A stretch of DNA of 64,000 nucleotides from Rhizobium rhizoryzae (GCF_011046895.1 NZ_CP049249.1:806001-870000); one strand, 5' to 3'. Positions 1 through 9,196 are shown, counted from the first letter of the stretch. Numbers and translations: made by a program. Notes: a model not told the origin generated them from the letters alone.

Positions 1-53
1 CAATGCAAAGGCAATACTCCTGGCAGAAGAGTTGCTGAAAGTGAAACAATCCC

Positions 54-953
54 ATGAACGACTATAAAGCGCTGCGTACCTTTCTCCTTGCGGCGGAGAA
101 GCGCAATTTTGCCCAGGTTGCGCGGGAACTCGACATGACGCCTGCAGCAGTCACCCGCGCCATTGCCGCGCTTGAGGCAGAGCTTGGCGTTCAGCTCTTC
201 GTGCGCACCACGCGGCAGGTATCCCTGACGACCGATGGCGCGATCTTCGCGGCGCAGATACAGCCGGCGGTCAAGACGCTCGAGGATGCGCGGCGCGAGG
301 TGATGAATGCGCACAAGGCGGAGGAAGGACGTCTGAGGATCAGTGCGCCGACATGGTTCGGCAAGGTCGTGCTACCGCCGATCCTGTCCAGCTTCAAGGC
401 AAAATATCCGAAGATGTGCTTCGAGATCTCCCTCTCGGACGGGCTCGTCAACATCGTTGATGACGACTATGACCTCGCAATCCGCATCTCGTCGCAGCCT
501 TCCGACAAGTTTACGATCTGGCGGAAAATCCGTGCCGTGCCGCGCATTCTGGTTGCAGCACCCGGCAGCCGCTTCGTTGACATGTCGCACCCGAATGAAC
601 TGACACCAGACGACTGCCTGGCCTATAGCGGGGAAAGCCGGAGGGAAAACTGGGTTCTGTCGGACGGCGGCTCCAGCATTGCCATTTCTGCCGGACGGGC
701 ATTCAGTGCCAATAGCGGCGAGGTGCTGGCAGACATGGCCGCAGATGGTGCAGGTGTCGCCTTGCTTCCGGGGTTCAATATCGCAGAGCATATCCGCAGC
801 GGACGACTCGTGCATGTCTTCAAGGGTTGGGCGCCCCCGGATCTGTGGCTAACCCTGTACTACCCGCCTTATCAGGCTCTGCCGCCGCGTATCGCCTCCT
901 TCTCCAAATTCTTCGAGGAGCAGGTGGCGGCGCATATGGTCATGCTGGACTGA
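54..953 (+). CDS. LysR-family transcriptional regulator
   Basis: 299-aa protein of usual LysR length. Residues 1-60 hold the winged helix-turn-helix (LRTFLLAAEKRNFAQVAREL, then a T-P-A-A-V-T-R-A-I recognition helix); residues about 90-295 form the two-lobe effector-binding domain. The closing NSGEVLADMAADGAGVALLP stretch is typical of the CrgA/AaeR-like subgroup that often controls nearby oxidoreductase genes. Its 3' end overlaps the convergent ChaC-like gene by 14 bases. The target is unknown; no divergent partner is visible because the window starts just upstream. Confidence 0.93.
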   Translation: MNDYKALRTFLLAAEKRNFAQVARELDMTPAAVTRAIAALEAELGVQLFVRTTRQVSLTTDGAIFAAQIQPAVKTLEDARREVMNAHKAEEGRLRISAPTWFGKVVLPPILSSFKAKYPKMCFEISLSDGLVNIVDDDYDLAIRISSQPSDKFTIWRKIRAVPRILVAAPGSRFVDMSHPNELTPDDCLAYSGESRRENWVLSDGGSSIAISAGRAFSANSGEVLADMAADGAGVALLPGFNIAEHIRSGRLVHVFKGWAPPDLWLTLYYPPYQALPPRIASFSKFFEEQVAAHMVMLD

Positions 954-1671
954 TAGGCGACGGGAGAGCTTCAAGCTTTGCCGCAACAAGTTTCTGCAAC
1001 TGCCAAAGATTCGCGTCGAAGATTTGCCGTTCCGCAAGATCAACAACGGTGCGATGCAGATACTGCGCGCAGGATCCCGCAGGTCCACAGGCCTGGGCGA
1101 TCAACCCGGCTGCTTCCTCGAGAGGCACATGCTCCGTCAGGGCCGACTGCCTGGGGCAGGCCCAGAAAGCCAATGCGCGACGGTTTCCTGTTCCAGTCCT
1201 GACCGTGATCCAACGGACCATGTCGCAGACTTCGGCATACCGGATTTCCCGCGCCAATAGCTTGCGCAGATCTTGGCTCTGCGTTGCATGAGGGAGTTTG
1301 AGGATAAGACCGGAACAGCTTCCCCCTTGCTGGAGAGCAAGCATCAGGCCCGGAGCGTCCGAGGTGGCACGAAGCCGTTCGATCCTCAGCGAGAATGCGC
1401 GGTGCCAGCCGAAGGCGACGGCATCGTCTGTTGCCGCAATCTCAAATCCGGGATTCCACATCAGTGAACCGTAGGCGAAGACCCAGATCTCCTCACCGCG
1501 CGCTTCTGTCTCGATACGCTGCACCAGGCCGTCGAGCTGATCAGACGAGATAGGCGTCCAATTTGGCTCCGGGCCTTCCTCTTCGACAGTCCTGAGCGTC
1601 CTGGCAACGAGGTCTGAGGTCAGATGCAAATTCGTTGGCGATCTCATTGTCGCGAAGGATGTTCTGGGCAT
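940..1671 (-). CDS. ChaC-like gamma-glutamylcyclotransferase
   Basis: 243-aa cytosolic protein. The diagnostic V-F-A-Y-G-S-L-M-W-N-P-G-F segment near residue 65 is the substrate-binding loop of the ChaC branch of gamma-glutamylcyclotransferases, which cleave glutathione to 5-oxoproline and Cys-Gly. The next block (GWHRAFSL) and the C-terminal helical region also fit ChaC. The first ~45 residues are an extension common in alphaproteobacterial members. It lies upstream-to-downstream after the RidA gene on the same strand, but a strong hairpin separates them, so it is probably a separate transcript. Confidence 0.88.
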   Translation of the reverse strand: MPRTSFATMRSPTNLHLTSDLVARTLRTVEEEGPEPNWTPISSDQLDGLVQRIETEARGEEIWVFAYGSLMWNPGFEIAATDDAVAFGWHRAFSLRIERLRATSDAPGLMLALQQGGSCSGLILKLPHATQSQDLRKLLAREIRYAEVCDMVRWITVRTGTGNRRALAFWACPRQSALTEHVPLEEAAGLIAQACGPAGSCAQYLHRTVVDLAERQIFDANLWQLQKLVAAKLEALPSPISPA

Positions 1672-1696
1672 TGTGAAAACCTGTTCTGGTAGGAGC

Positions 1697-1724
1697 GCCG
1701 CCGAAGCGCATGTGCTTCGGCGGC
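1697..1724 (-). terminator. hairpin terminator after the RidA-family gene
   Basis: Perfect 11-bp inverted repeat (GCCGCCGAAGC / GCTTCGGCGGC) with a 6-nt loop, 20 bases past the stop of the RidA-family gene. No long T-run follows, so terminator function is inferred from position and stem strength. Confidence 0.55.
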
Positions 1725-1743
1725 TCTTGGTGCAGCGGCTGTG

Positions 1744-2196
1744 TTATGACGCTGCCTTGACATCGATCACTGCTCGAAAGCTGATCTCAACGATCTGTTG
1801 GGGGAAGGCCAGTGCGCTCACGCCGATCAGGTTGCTGGCAACCGGCGGCCTGTCTGTGCCGTACATCTCCTTGCGGACCTTTGATCCGGCAGCGAAGGCG
1901 CTCGGTACGTCAAGGACGAAAAGCGTCTCTTCCACAACGTCATCAAGAGTAGCGCCGAATTCTGCGAGGAGCTTCTTGGCGTTGACGTATGTCTGGCGGA
2001 TCTGCTGTTCCATCGGCGTGAAGTCAATTGGCCGGCCTTTATCATCGAGAACGGCTGGCGCAACGAGATTGCCGTCGCCATCGTGGCTCAACTGTCCGGA
2101 GATATAGATGGTGTCCCTGACCTGAACGGCCTGTGCGTAGCCAAAAGCTTGCTCCCAGGCGACGCCGAGGTTTGCGATTTTCTTCGTGTTCGACAT
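1744..2196 (-). CDS. RidA-family (YjgF/YER057c/UK114) protein
   Basis: 150 aa. The fold is recognisable from DTIYISGQLSHDGDGNL (central strand), the TYVNAKKLLAEFGATLDDVVE helix and the final EISFRAVIDV strand. RidA enzymes deaminate reactive enamine/imine intermediates; many subfamily members have other roles. The catalytic arginine of true RidA sits in a C-terminal R-x-x-V/I segment; here PPVASN-L-I-G-V replaces the usual P-x-R-x-x-V, so this is more likely a non-RidA subgroup (Rid1-7 type). Follows the Tat-exported hydrolase on the same strand after about 100 bases. Confidence 0.85.
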   Translation of the reverse strand: MSNTKKIANLGVAWEQAFGYAQAVQVRDTIYISGQLSHDGDGNLVAPAVLDDKGRPIDFTPMEQQIRQTYVNAKKLLAEFGATLDDVVEETLFVLDVPSAFAAGSKVRKEMYGTDRPPVASNLIGVSALAFPQQIVEISFRAVIDVKAAS

Positions 2197-2261
2197 GATG
2201 GTTTCCTATCGTGAGGCAGTGCGAGCGCGATCCGCGCATGCGAGCTAACAGGCTGGAAGAC

Positions 2262-2289
2262 GGCGGGCGCGTGGGAGGCCGCGCCCACC
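2262..2289 (-). terminator. GC-rich hairpin after the alpha/beta hydrolase
   Basis: 10-bp stem (GGCGGGCGCG / CGCGCCCACC, one mismatch) with an 8-nt loop immediately downstream of the hydrolase stop codon. No T-run, so only a candidate terminator or attenuator before the RidA-family gene. Confidence 0.4.
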
Positions 2290-2299
2290 GTCAAAGCTG

Positions 2300-3280
2300 T
2301 TAACCCTGCACAAACGCCAACAGATCCGCATTCAGCACGTCGGCATTGACCGTGAGCATCCCGTGCGAGAAGCCCGGATAGGTCTTCAGCGTGCCGTTCT
2401 TCAGCAGCTTGACCGACTTGTGAGCCGAATCTGCAATCGGAACGATCTGGTCGTCTTCGCCGTGCAGAACGAGTGTCGGCACGGTGATTGCCTTCAGGTC
2501 CTCGGTCTGGTCGGTCTCGGAGAAAGCCTTGATGCCATCATAATGGGCCTTGGCGCCGCCCATCATGCCCTGACGCCACCAGTTCTGGATGACCCCTTCG
2601 TGCACGGTCACGCCATCACGGTTGAAGCCATAGAACGGACCGGCCGGCACATCCCGGAAGAACTGCGCGCGGTTTGCGGCCAGAGCGGAACGGAAGCCGT
2701 CAAACACTTCCATCGGCAGACCTTCCGGATTGGATGCAGTCTTGAGCATGATCGGTGGAACGGCGGAGACCAGCACTGCCTTGGCAACCCGGCCGGAAGG
2801 CTGGCCATGCTTTGCCACGTAACGGGCGACCTCGCCGCCGCCGGTGGAGTGGCCGATGTGGACGGCGTTCTTGAGGTTCAGATGCTCGACGACGGCGAAG
2901 GCATCGGCGGCATAGTGGTCCATGTCGTGACCGTCTGCCACCTGGGCCGAGCGCCCATGACCACGGCGGTCGTGAGCAACAACGCGGTAGCCCTTCGACA
3001 GGAAGAACAGCATCTGGGCATCCCAGTCATCGGAGGACAAGGGCCAGCCGTGGTGGAAGACGATCGGCTGGGCGTCCTTCGGACCCCAGTCCTTGTAGAA
3101 GATGTCAACGCCGTCTTTTGTGGTAACAGTGCTCATGGACTTGGTTCCTTCGGTTGCGTGGGTTGGGGAGGCAGCGCTGGCTGCGAAGCTCAGTGAGGGG
3201 AAGAATGATGCGGTGGCTGCTGCCGCGCCTGCGGCCAGCAATGCGTTTCGTCGTGTGATCGGTGTAAAATTTGCGGTCAT
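2300..3280 (-). CDS. Tat-exported alpha/beta hydrolase (non-haem chloroperoxidase/arylesterase type)
   Basis: 326 aa. Residues 1-35 form a Tat signal (T-R-R-N-A-L-L-A-A-G-A-A-A-A) ending in A-x-A, so the mature enzyme is likely periplasmic. The mature part is a textbook alpha/beta hydrolase: HHGWPLSSDDWD oxyanion-loop region, YRVVAHDRRGHGRS, nucleophile elbow G-H-S-T-G-G-G-E, aspartate in VLHGEDDQIVP and histidine in PGFSHGM. The pattern matches cofactor-free haloperoxidases and arylesterases; the physiological substrate cannot be told. A second ATG (MSTVTTKDGVDIFYKDWG) about 46 residues in could give a cytosolic form, but the Tat signal is well formed. Divergent from the Rrf2 regulator. Confidence 0.9.
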   Translation of the reverse strand: MTANFTPITRRNALLAAGAAAATASFFPSLSFAASAASPTHATEGTKSMSTVTTKDGVDIFYKDWGPKDAQPIVFHHGWPLSSDDWDAQMLFFLSKGYRVVAHDRRGHGRSAQVADGHDMDHYAADAFAVVEHLNLKNAVHIGHSTGGGEVARYVAKHGQPSGRVAKAVLVSAVPPIMLKTASNPEGLPMEVFDGFRSALAANRAQFFRDVPAGPFYGFNRDGVTVHEGVIQNWWRQGMMGGAKAHYDGIKAFSETDQTEDLKAITVPTLVLHGEDDQIVPIADSAHKSVKLLKNGTLKTYPGFSHGMLTVNADVLNADLLAFVQG

Positions 3281-3662
3281 CTAGCACCCTGCCTTTTCGT
3301 TTCGAAAGCTTCAGGCGATGCTGTGTTCGTCTGACAGGGGTGATATTGCCGTCAGATCCCGACCTCCACAATTGCATGAATAGTGTCGAATTTGTTGCGT
3401 TTAATGAAATAATGAAAAACCTCTACTGAGCGAGGGCAAAGACATCTGAAGATGGTTCCGCCATCAGGCTGATTGGCAAATGCTCAACATCAGCGGCATA
3501 GTGCTTTGAAGCGAAAGCACTCCTAGTTATGGAGAACAGTCCCTCACACAAAACTGAGGGAATGCATCAAAGACCCTATTGCTTTTCGAGTGAAGCTTCT
3601 TGCGATTCCGCTGGTTTCCATCCTATATCCCCTTCAACGTCGCGCAGCAAAAGCAGACAGGT
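3281..3662. other. 382-bp divergent intergenic region (hydrolase / Rrf2)
   Basis: No gene is supported here. The centre is AT-rich (3380-3430) and probably carries the divergent promoters of the exported hydrolase and the Rrf2 regulator. No clean operator palindrome was identified. Confidence 0.5.
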
Positions 3663-4118
3663 ATGTTGACCAAAAAGGGCAAATACGGGCTCAAGGCCCT
3701 CATTCATCTTGCGCGTCTGCAAAGTGGTGAAACCGCTTTTGTGGCAGACATTGCTGCACAGAACAACATATCGAAGAAGTTCCTCGACACGATCCTTCTG
3801 GAGCTTCGCAATGGTGGATTGCTGCGTTCGAAAAAGGGACCCGGTGGCGGTTATGCCTTATCAAAGCCGGCGCGCGAAATTTTTATAGGGCATGCCATTA
3901 GGATTCTCGATGGGCCACTGGCTCCCATTCGATGTGCCAGCAAGACGGCTTTCGAAGCGTGCGACGACTGCGATCATCCCGAAGACTGTCAGATCAGAGC
4001 GGCCATGACCGACGTCCGCGTCGCCATCGCAACAATTCTCGACAATATGACCTTGGAAGTGCTAGCCGCAAAAAACTCGCCCGCATCGGAAGCCGTAAAC
4101 ACCCTTACGCATGCATGA
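3663..4118 (+). CDS. Rrf2-family transcriptional regulator
   Basis: 151 aa from the ATG at 3663; an upstream in-frame ATG at 3600 exists but the family starts with M-L-T-K-K-G-K-Y-G-L-K-A-L. N-terminal winged HTH (IAAQNNISKKFLDTILLELRNGGLLRSKKGPGGGYAL) is the standard Rrf2 motif. C-terminal half has Cys residues in C-A-S-K-T-A-F-E-A-C-D-D-C-D-H-P-E-D-C, similar in spacing to metal or Fe-S sensing Rrf2 proteins (IscR/RirA-like), so redox or iron sensing is plausible. Probably controls the divergent hydrolase. Confidence 0.88.
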   Translation: MLTKKGKYGLKALIHLARLQSGETAFVADIAAQNNISKKFLDTILLELRNGGLLRSKKGPGGGYALSKPAREIFIGHAIRILDGPLAPIRCASKTAFEACDDCDHPEDCQIRAAMTDVRVAIATILDNMTLEVLAAKNSPASEAVNTLTHA

Positions 4119-4522
4119 GTTGCCGTAGCGGGTAGCGATCTGAAACCATTGGGTCACCGAAAATGCTTCCGGTCGTCTCCCGTCTTGCAAGGAGCGCCAG
4201 TACACGTTGCCCTTTAGGATCAACGCAGGAACGGCGAGCCAGGAGGCGGTCGAGGGGAGGTCGGATCAAGGGATTGGTGATACCTCCCCCCGCATGCGAT
4301 AATGTATGAAACTTCCGCAATCTGCCTTAAGATGGCTTGTCGGACAGGATTGGGCTTACATCCGAATCCGATATCAGCAGAAAGAAATCACCAGCCAAGG
4401 TGCGCGATAAAAGATCACCTACCGGCCTGGTGTCACCGGCTGCACGAATGGCGTCCAAGACCTGTTGACGGTGGCGGTTCCGTGTCGTTGGTGCGCGGAG
4501 CGTGAGCGCAGAGACGTGAGAA
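4119..4522. other. intergenic region without a supported gene
   Basis: Lies between the Rrf2 gene and the chemoreceptor terminator. Short reading frames on both strands have no recognisable domain and no convincing ribosome-binding site. Confidence 0.45.
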
Positions 4523-4558
4523 CCGGAAGCGACCTGGTGGAAACCAGGTCGCTTCCGG
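4523..4558 (-). terminator. strong hairpin after the first chemoreceptor gene
   Basis: Perfect 16-bp inverted repeat with a 4-nt loop (arms 4523-4538 and 4543-4558), starting 22 bases beyond the chemoreceptor stop codon. On the minus strand it is followed by TTCTC, so intrinsic termination of that transcript is likely. Confidence 0.65.
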
Positions 4559-4579
4559 ACTTAATCCTGCCTTCGAACC

Positions 4580-6517
4580 TCAGAACTCCTGCCAATCGTC
4601 TGCCTTGTGTGCCAGATTGCCTTGGGTTTGAGGGAGTGCGCGGGCGATGTGTGGCCGTGCTGTCGCGGACGCCGGCGCAGGCTGGGCCATTGTCTGAGCG
4701 ACCTGTCGCAAGGCAGAGGAATGCGAAACGGCAGAAGCCTCCAGCTGGAACATGGAAACCAGTTCCCGCAGTTTGCCTGCTTCCTGCGAAAGTGAAGCGG
4801 CTGCAGCCGTTGATTGCTCTACCATTGCTGCGTTCTGCTGCGTCGTTTGATCCATCTGGTTGACCGCAACGTTGACCTCGGTCAGTCCTGTGGATTGTTC
4901 ACGCGAAGAGGTCGCAATCGACTCCATGAAGCTGTTGATCCGGGTGATGTGATCACCGATCGTCTTGAGCGCTTCGCCAGTCTGACGGACAAGCTTTACG
5001 CCGCCTTCAACTTCGCCGGTCGAATTCTGGATGAGGCCCTTGATCTCCTTGGCGGCCTGAGCTGAGCGTTGGGCAAGTTCACGAACTTCCTGCGCGACAA
5101 CCGCGAAACCTTTTCCGGCCTCCCCGGCGCGTGCTGCCTCGACACCTGCGTTGAGTGCCAGCAGGTTCGTCTGAAATGCAATCTCGTCAATGACCCCGAT
5201 GATGTTGGAGATCTGCTGTGAGCTGCTTTCGATACGCTGCATCGCTTCTTCGGCATGAGCCACGACATTTGCTGACTGCGTGGCACTGTGCGTTGCAGCC
5301 TGGGCCACCGACCTTGCTTCCTCAGTCATTTTGGAGGAACTGGAAACGTTTGCCGTGATCTGATCGAGAGCAGCAGCTGTTTCCTCAAGGGCTGCTGCCT
5401 GCTGCTCAGTGCGTTTGGACAGATCATTCGCACCGGAGGCAATCTCGCGTGTCCCGGAATCCATGTTGCCAACCGCAGTGATAACCGCGCTGACCGTCTG
5501 GCTGAGTTGTTCGACAGTCGCATTGAAATCCTGGCGAAGAGGCTCGTATTCCGGCGCAAATTGCGTCTGGATCCGACAGGCAAGGTCGCCACCGGCAAGC
5601 CGCTTCAGACCCGCACCGAGTGCCGAGCTTGCAATACGCAGCTGCTCAGCCTCACGGGCAGTTCGCTGTTGTTCGGCCTCGCGCTGCTTCTCGGCCTCCG
5701 AGCGATTGGCCAGAGCCTCCTGTTCGAGACGCTTGTTGGACAGCGAATTCTGCCGGAAGACTTCAACAGCAGAGGCCATGGCTCCAACCTCGTCCGAGCG
5801 GCCCTCGAAGGGAATTCTGCTCTGGTCATCACCACCTGCCAGACGGCGCATGGCCTCGGTTATGGCATTGATGGGCCGCGCGATGCCTGCAACCGCAAAA
5901 TACATGCCCGCAACACAGATAGACAGGGTCGCAATCGCAAGTGTCAGAACCACCGCGAAGGCGAATGTCGCATCGTCTTCGGCAATTGCGACCACCGCTT
6001 TCGAATTCGCGATGATAGCGTCTACCAACTCAGTGATCTTAGCATTGACTTTGTCCGCCCGCGGTTTCAGCTCAGCCTTGAAGTAAGCCGCGGCCTTCGG
6101 AATGTCACCAGCCGCAACGTGGTCGGTGTAACGCTTGGCAACCGCATCATAATCGGCGAGCAAGGGCTTGAGATCGTTGATCAGCCGGCGTCCCTGTTCC
6201 GTCCGGACCTTTGCTTCGTAGCGTGCCATTGCATCACGAAGTGCTGATTCGAAGCCTCTCAAAGTCTGCTGTTCTGCATCAAACCCCGCCTTGTCGCTCA
6301 CCATCACATGGCGAGCCAGCGCAAGACGAACGTTGGCAAACTCACCTTTGATGTCGCGGGCGGTGAGCAGACGCTCCATCCAGTAATCACCGATATCAGC
6401 CGTCTCAGACCGCATGGAGGAAATGTTTGAAACACTCGTGAAAGAAAGAGCTGCGACAGCCAAGGCAATGAAGCCAAGCATTCCGATCAGAGCCATGCGA
6501 AGTGAAGGTCGTTTCAT
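4580..6517 (-). CDS. methyl-accepting chemotaxis protein (4-helix-bundle sensor, HAMP)
   Basis: 645 aa. TM1 at about residues 7-28, a helical periplasmic sensor of about 155 residues, TM2 near 190-215 (LTLAIATLSICVAGMYFAV), HAMP, a second helical linker, then the signalling domain with the conserved hairpin tip ([20 protein letters not shown]). The last residues D-D-W-Q-E-F fit the x-W-x-x-F tethering pentapeptide for CheR/CheB, so it probably belongs to an adaptation-competent receptor class. Monocistronic, with its own strong terminator. Ligand not predictable. Confidence 0.95.
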   Translation of the reverse strand: MKRPSLRMALIGMLGFIALAVAALSFTSVSNISSMRSETADIGDYWMERLLTARDIKGEFANVRLALARHVMVSDKAGFDAEQQTLRGFESALRDAMARYEAKVRTEQGRRLINDLKPLLADYDAVAKRYTDHVAAGDIPKAAAYFKAELKPRADKVNAKITELVDAIIANSKAVVAIAEDDATFAFAVVLTLAIATLSICVAGMYFAVAGIARPINAITEAMRRLAGGDDQSRIPFEGRSDEVGAMASAVEVFRQNSLSNKRLEQEALANRSEAEKQREAEQQRTAREAEQLRIASSALGAGLKRLAGGDLACRIQTQFAPEYEPLRQDFNATVEQLSQTVSAVITAVGNMDSGTREIASGANDLSKRTEQQAAALEETAAALDQITANVSSSSKMTEEARSVAQAATHSATQSANVVAHAEEAMQRIESSSQQISNIIGVIDEIAFQTNLLALNAGVEAARAGEAGKGFAVVAQEVRELAQRSAQAAKEIKGLIQNSTGEVEGGVKLVRQTGEALKTIGDHITRINSFMESIATSSREQSTGLTEVNVAVNQMDQTTQQNAAMVEQSTAAAASLSQEAGKLRELVSMFQLEASAVSHSSALRQVAQTMAQPAPASATARPHIARALPQTQGNLAHKADDWQEF

Positions 6518-6859
6518 GGGAGCTTCCGCTTAATTAATATATTAGGCAAATACTCACATGATGTTATTTCCGAATGGTAAACGTCCTCTAACGTATGGCA
6601 TCCAGAAATAGTATATTTCATCATCCGTAAATTGTATCGAGCTCTCACGAAGCAATCTTACGCCGATCAAGACGCATTTTTATGGCAAGCTGAAGTCCAG
6701 CTGGGCCAAGGGAACACAATACAGGCCTTCAAGAGCACGGGCTACAGGTGGTGAACCTGGATGGCGCTGCGGCACATCTGTGGCTCCGTATTCCTTCGAT
6801 AGCATCTTGGCCCCACGACCGGACGGCGAGAGGCATTCAGCCTGTCCGATCGGCAATGC

Positions 6860-6994
6860 GAACATTACCACCGCGTCCGCCACCCCAAGGTAAACGAGGA
6901 GTGGACCAAGATCTTGGTTGCCTCCTATCAGGACGATGGCGCACGAGCCGTTTTCAAACAGGTTAGAAAGGGGAACCTTGCCCCGACAAAGTGA
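6860..6994 (+). pseudogene. possible remnant of a MetQ/NlpA-type substrate-binding protein 3' end
   Basis: A short translated stretch ending at 6994 (NEEWTKILVASYQDD, then ARAVFKQVRKGNLAPTK) resembles the C-terminus of MetQ/NlpA lipoproteins (W-x-x-x-L-V-x-A-Y-x-S-x-x-V-K-x-F-I ... K-G-x-x-x-P). The upstream part is out of frame and not recognisable, so this would be a heavily decayed relic. Low certainty. Confidence 0.25.
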
Positions 6995-7043
6995 TCCATT
7001 TTGATGTAGCCTTGTCACAACATGCATCTCTCAAGATCACTCA

Positions 7044-8585
7044 ATGACAAAACGAACATCGCCGGACAGAACAATGAATTTAAAAGACAGAGACCAGCGT
7101 TTTTCCCGGTCCGCGTGGAAAAGACCGAAGCGGTTCGATCGCAATCTGATCGTCATCGGAGCGGGTTCGGCGGGGCTTGTCTCGGCCTATATCGCGGCAG
7201 CTGCCAAGGCGCGGGTAACGCTGGTAGAGGCCAAAAAGATGGGAGGCGATTGCCTCAACTTCGGCTGCGTCCCATCAAAGGCTTTGATCAAGAGTGCCAA
7301 GGTGGCCCATCAGATACGCCACGCAGATAACTATGGACTGAAGGCAGTCGAACCCGGCGTTCCCTTTTCCGCCGTCATCGAGCGTATCCACGAGGTCATC
7401 GCCAGGATAGAGCCCCATGACAGCGTCGAGCGATACACCGGTCTTGGCGTGGAAGTACTCGAGGGCTACGCGAAGCTGATTGATCCGTGGACGGTAGAAA
7501 TTGCGCTCAATGACGGCGGCACCCAGCGCCTGACCACTCGGGCTGTCGTGATCGCAACCGGGGCTCAGTCAGTTATTCCATCCATTGCAGGTCTTGTCGA
7601 AATCGACTTCATGACTTCGGACGATATGTGGGAGCGACTTCGTGGTCGGCCAACCGTGCCACAAAGGCTGGTCGTGCTCGGTGGCGGTCCAATCGGCTGC
7701 GAGTTGGCGCAGAGTTTTGCCCGGCTCGGCTCAGACGTTACCCAGATTGAGACAGCACCGCGTCTAATGACGCGGGAGGATGAAGATGCGGCCCAATTCG
7801 TCGAGGCCTCGATCAGGGCGGATGGCGTGAATGTTCTGACCAGCCATAAGGCGGTCGCGTGCGGGGCTCATTGGGGCGAGAAATGGATTGAAGTCGAACA
7901 TGAAGGCGACCGACGCCGTATCTGTTTTGACGAGATTATCGTAGCCGTCGGGCGCGCACCGCGATTGGAAGGTTTTGGACTTGAAGAACTCGGCATCAAG
8001 GTTGACCGTGTCGTAGAAACAAACGAGTATCTGCAGACACTCTACCCAAACATTTTCGCGGCCGGCGATGTTGCAGGTCCTTACCAGCTTACCCATGTTG
8101 CCGGACACCAGGCCTGGTTCGCGACGATCAATGCGCTGTTCGGCGACTTCAAGCGCTTCAAGGTCGATTACTCCGTCATTCCCTGGGCCACCTTCACTGA
8201 TCCGGAGGTGGCGCGTGTCGGCTTGTCAGAAGCAGAGGCGAAAGAGAAGAACGTACGCTATGAGATCACACGCTTCAACCTTGACGACCTGGATCGTGCG
8301 ATCGCAGATGGATCTGCTCGCGGCTTTGTCAAAGTGCTGACCGTGCCGGGCAAGGACAGGATACTCGGCGTTACGATCGTTGGTGAGCATGCGGGCGATC
8401 TGCTCGCCGAGTTTGTGTTCGCCATGAAGCAGGGCCATGGGCTCGGCAAGGTCCTTGGCACAATTCACATCTATCCGACGCTGGCCGAAGCCAACAAGAT
8501 GGTCGCCGGTCAGTGGCGGAGGAATCATATGAGCGGCTTTCTTCTCTTTCTGCTCGAGCGCTTCCAGACCTGGAGGCGCGGATGA
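7044..8585 (+). CDS. MerA/Lpd-like FAD-dependent pyridine nucleotide-disulfide oxidoreductase
   Basis: 513 aa. N-terminal FAD-binding G-A-G-S-A-G (residues 39-44), redox-active disulfide in G-G-D-C-L-N-F-G-C-V-P-S-K-A (Cys70/Cys75), NAD(P) site GGGPIGCELAQ, second FAD motif IFAAGDVAGPYQL and a dimerisation domain. The C-terminal histidine-glutamate pair of lipoamide dehydrogenases (H-P-H-P-T-L-S-E) is replaced by H-I-Y-P-T-L-A-E-A-N-K, as in the group usually annotated mercuric-reductase-like and found beside TVP38 proteins. No N-terminal HMA domain and no C-terminal vicinal cysteines are present, so it is probably not a true mercuric reductase. First gene of the 7-14.9 kb run; start may instead be the ATG at 7074. 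Confidence 0.88.
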   Translation: MTKRTSPDRTMNLKDRDQRFSRSAWKRPKRFDRNLIVIGAGSAGLVSAYIAAAAKARVTLVEAKKMGGDCLNFGCVPSKALIKSAKVAHQIRHADNYGLKAVEPGVPFSAVIERIHEVIARIEPHDSVERYTGLGVEVLEGYAKLIDPWTVEIALNDGGTQRLTTRAVVIATGAQSVIPSIAGLVEIDFMTSDDMWERLRGRPTVPQRLVVLGGGPIGCELAQSFARLGSDVTQIETAPRLMTREDEDAAQFVEASIRADGVNVLTSHKAVACGAHWGEKWIEVEHEGDRRRICFDEIIVAVGRAPRLEGFGLEELGIKVDRVVETNEYLQTLYPNIFAAGDVAGPYQLTHVAGHQAWFATINALFGDFKRFKVDYSVIPWATFTDPEVARVGLSEAEAKEKNVRYEITRFNLDDLDRAIADGSARGFVKVLTVPGKDRILGVTIVGEHAGDLLAEFVFAMKQGHGLGKVLGTIHIYPTLAEANKMVAGQWRRNHMSGFLLFLLERFQTWRRG

Positions 8586-9196
8586 TTGATGCAAGAATAT
8601 TGCCGCTCCAGAAGGCAATTCTTCAGCCTGTGGCTACGCTTCTGGCGCAGCGTGGCGTAAAGGCTGATACGATCAGTCTGGTCGGATTTCTGGCAGGGTT
8701 CAGCGCCTTTGTCATGCTCGGTTTAAGCCTCTGGCTTCCCGCTTTGCTGCTGATCTTGATCAACCGGCTTCTGGATGGGCTGGATGGTGCCGTTGCCCGA
8801 ATTCAGGGCCCAACGCACCGTGGTGCCTATCTCGATATTGCACTGGATATGGTCTTTTACGCTCTGATCCCACTGGGTTTTGCTATAGCAATACCCGAGG
8901 CCAATGCATTGCCGGCCGCCGTACTCATCGTGACCTTTGTCGGTACGGGCTCCTCGTTTCTCGCTTTCTCAGCGGTCTCGGCGAGACTGGGTCGCAACGC
9001 GCCAGAGTTTCCTACCAAAGGCATTTATTATGCGGCAGGTATCGCAGAAGGTTTCGAGACCATTGCGGTTTTTGTCGCCATGTGTCTCCTGCCGACAAAT
9101 TTCCCGCTGCTTGCCTATTGCTTTGCTGCCCTCTGCGCGCTCACCACCCTTATCCGCTGGCGTCAGGGCTGGGTTGCTTTTTCGACGGAAGAATAG
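8582..9196 (+). CDS. CDP-alcohol phosphatidyltransferase (YnjF-like)
   Basis: 204 aa, integral membrane. The start at 8582 overlaps the previous stop by ATGA, better than the longer frame at 8513. The CDP-alcohol phosphotransferase signature D-G-x2-A-R-x8-G-x3-D-x3-D is seen as DGLDGAVARI ... THRGAYLDIALD. About five to six membrane segments follow. Such enzymes move a phosphatidyl group from CDP-diacylglycerol to an alcohol. A family member (ynjF) lies next to ynjBCD in E. coli too. Substrate unknown. Confidence 0.88.
   Translation: MIDARILPLQKAILQPVATLLAQRGVKADTISLVGFLAGFSAFVMLGLSLWLPALLLILINRLLDGLDGAVARIQGPTHRGAYLDIALDMVFYALIPLGFAIAIPEANALPAAVLIVTFVGTGSSFLAFSAVSARLGRNAPEFPTKGIYYAAGIAEGFETIAVFVAMCLLPTNFPLLAYCFAALCALTTLIRWRQGWVAFSTEE

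Noticed and set aside
2363..3196. 277-codon open frame on the plus strand opposite the Tat-exported hydrolase
   Set aside because: It lies wholly antisense to a gene with clear hydrolase motifs; its translation has no domain and is a by-product of high G+C codon bias.
5288..6247. 319-codon plus-strand frame antisense to the first chemoreceptor
   Set aside because: Shadow of the receptor coding sequence; no recognised domain.
7044..8585. Mercury resistance operon
   Set aside because: The flavoprotein lacks the HMA domain and C-terminal cysteine pair of mercuric reductase, and no merR, merT or merP is near.
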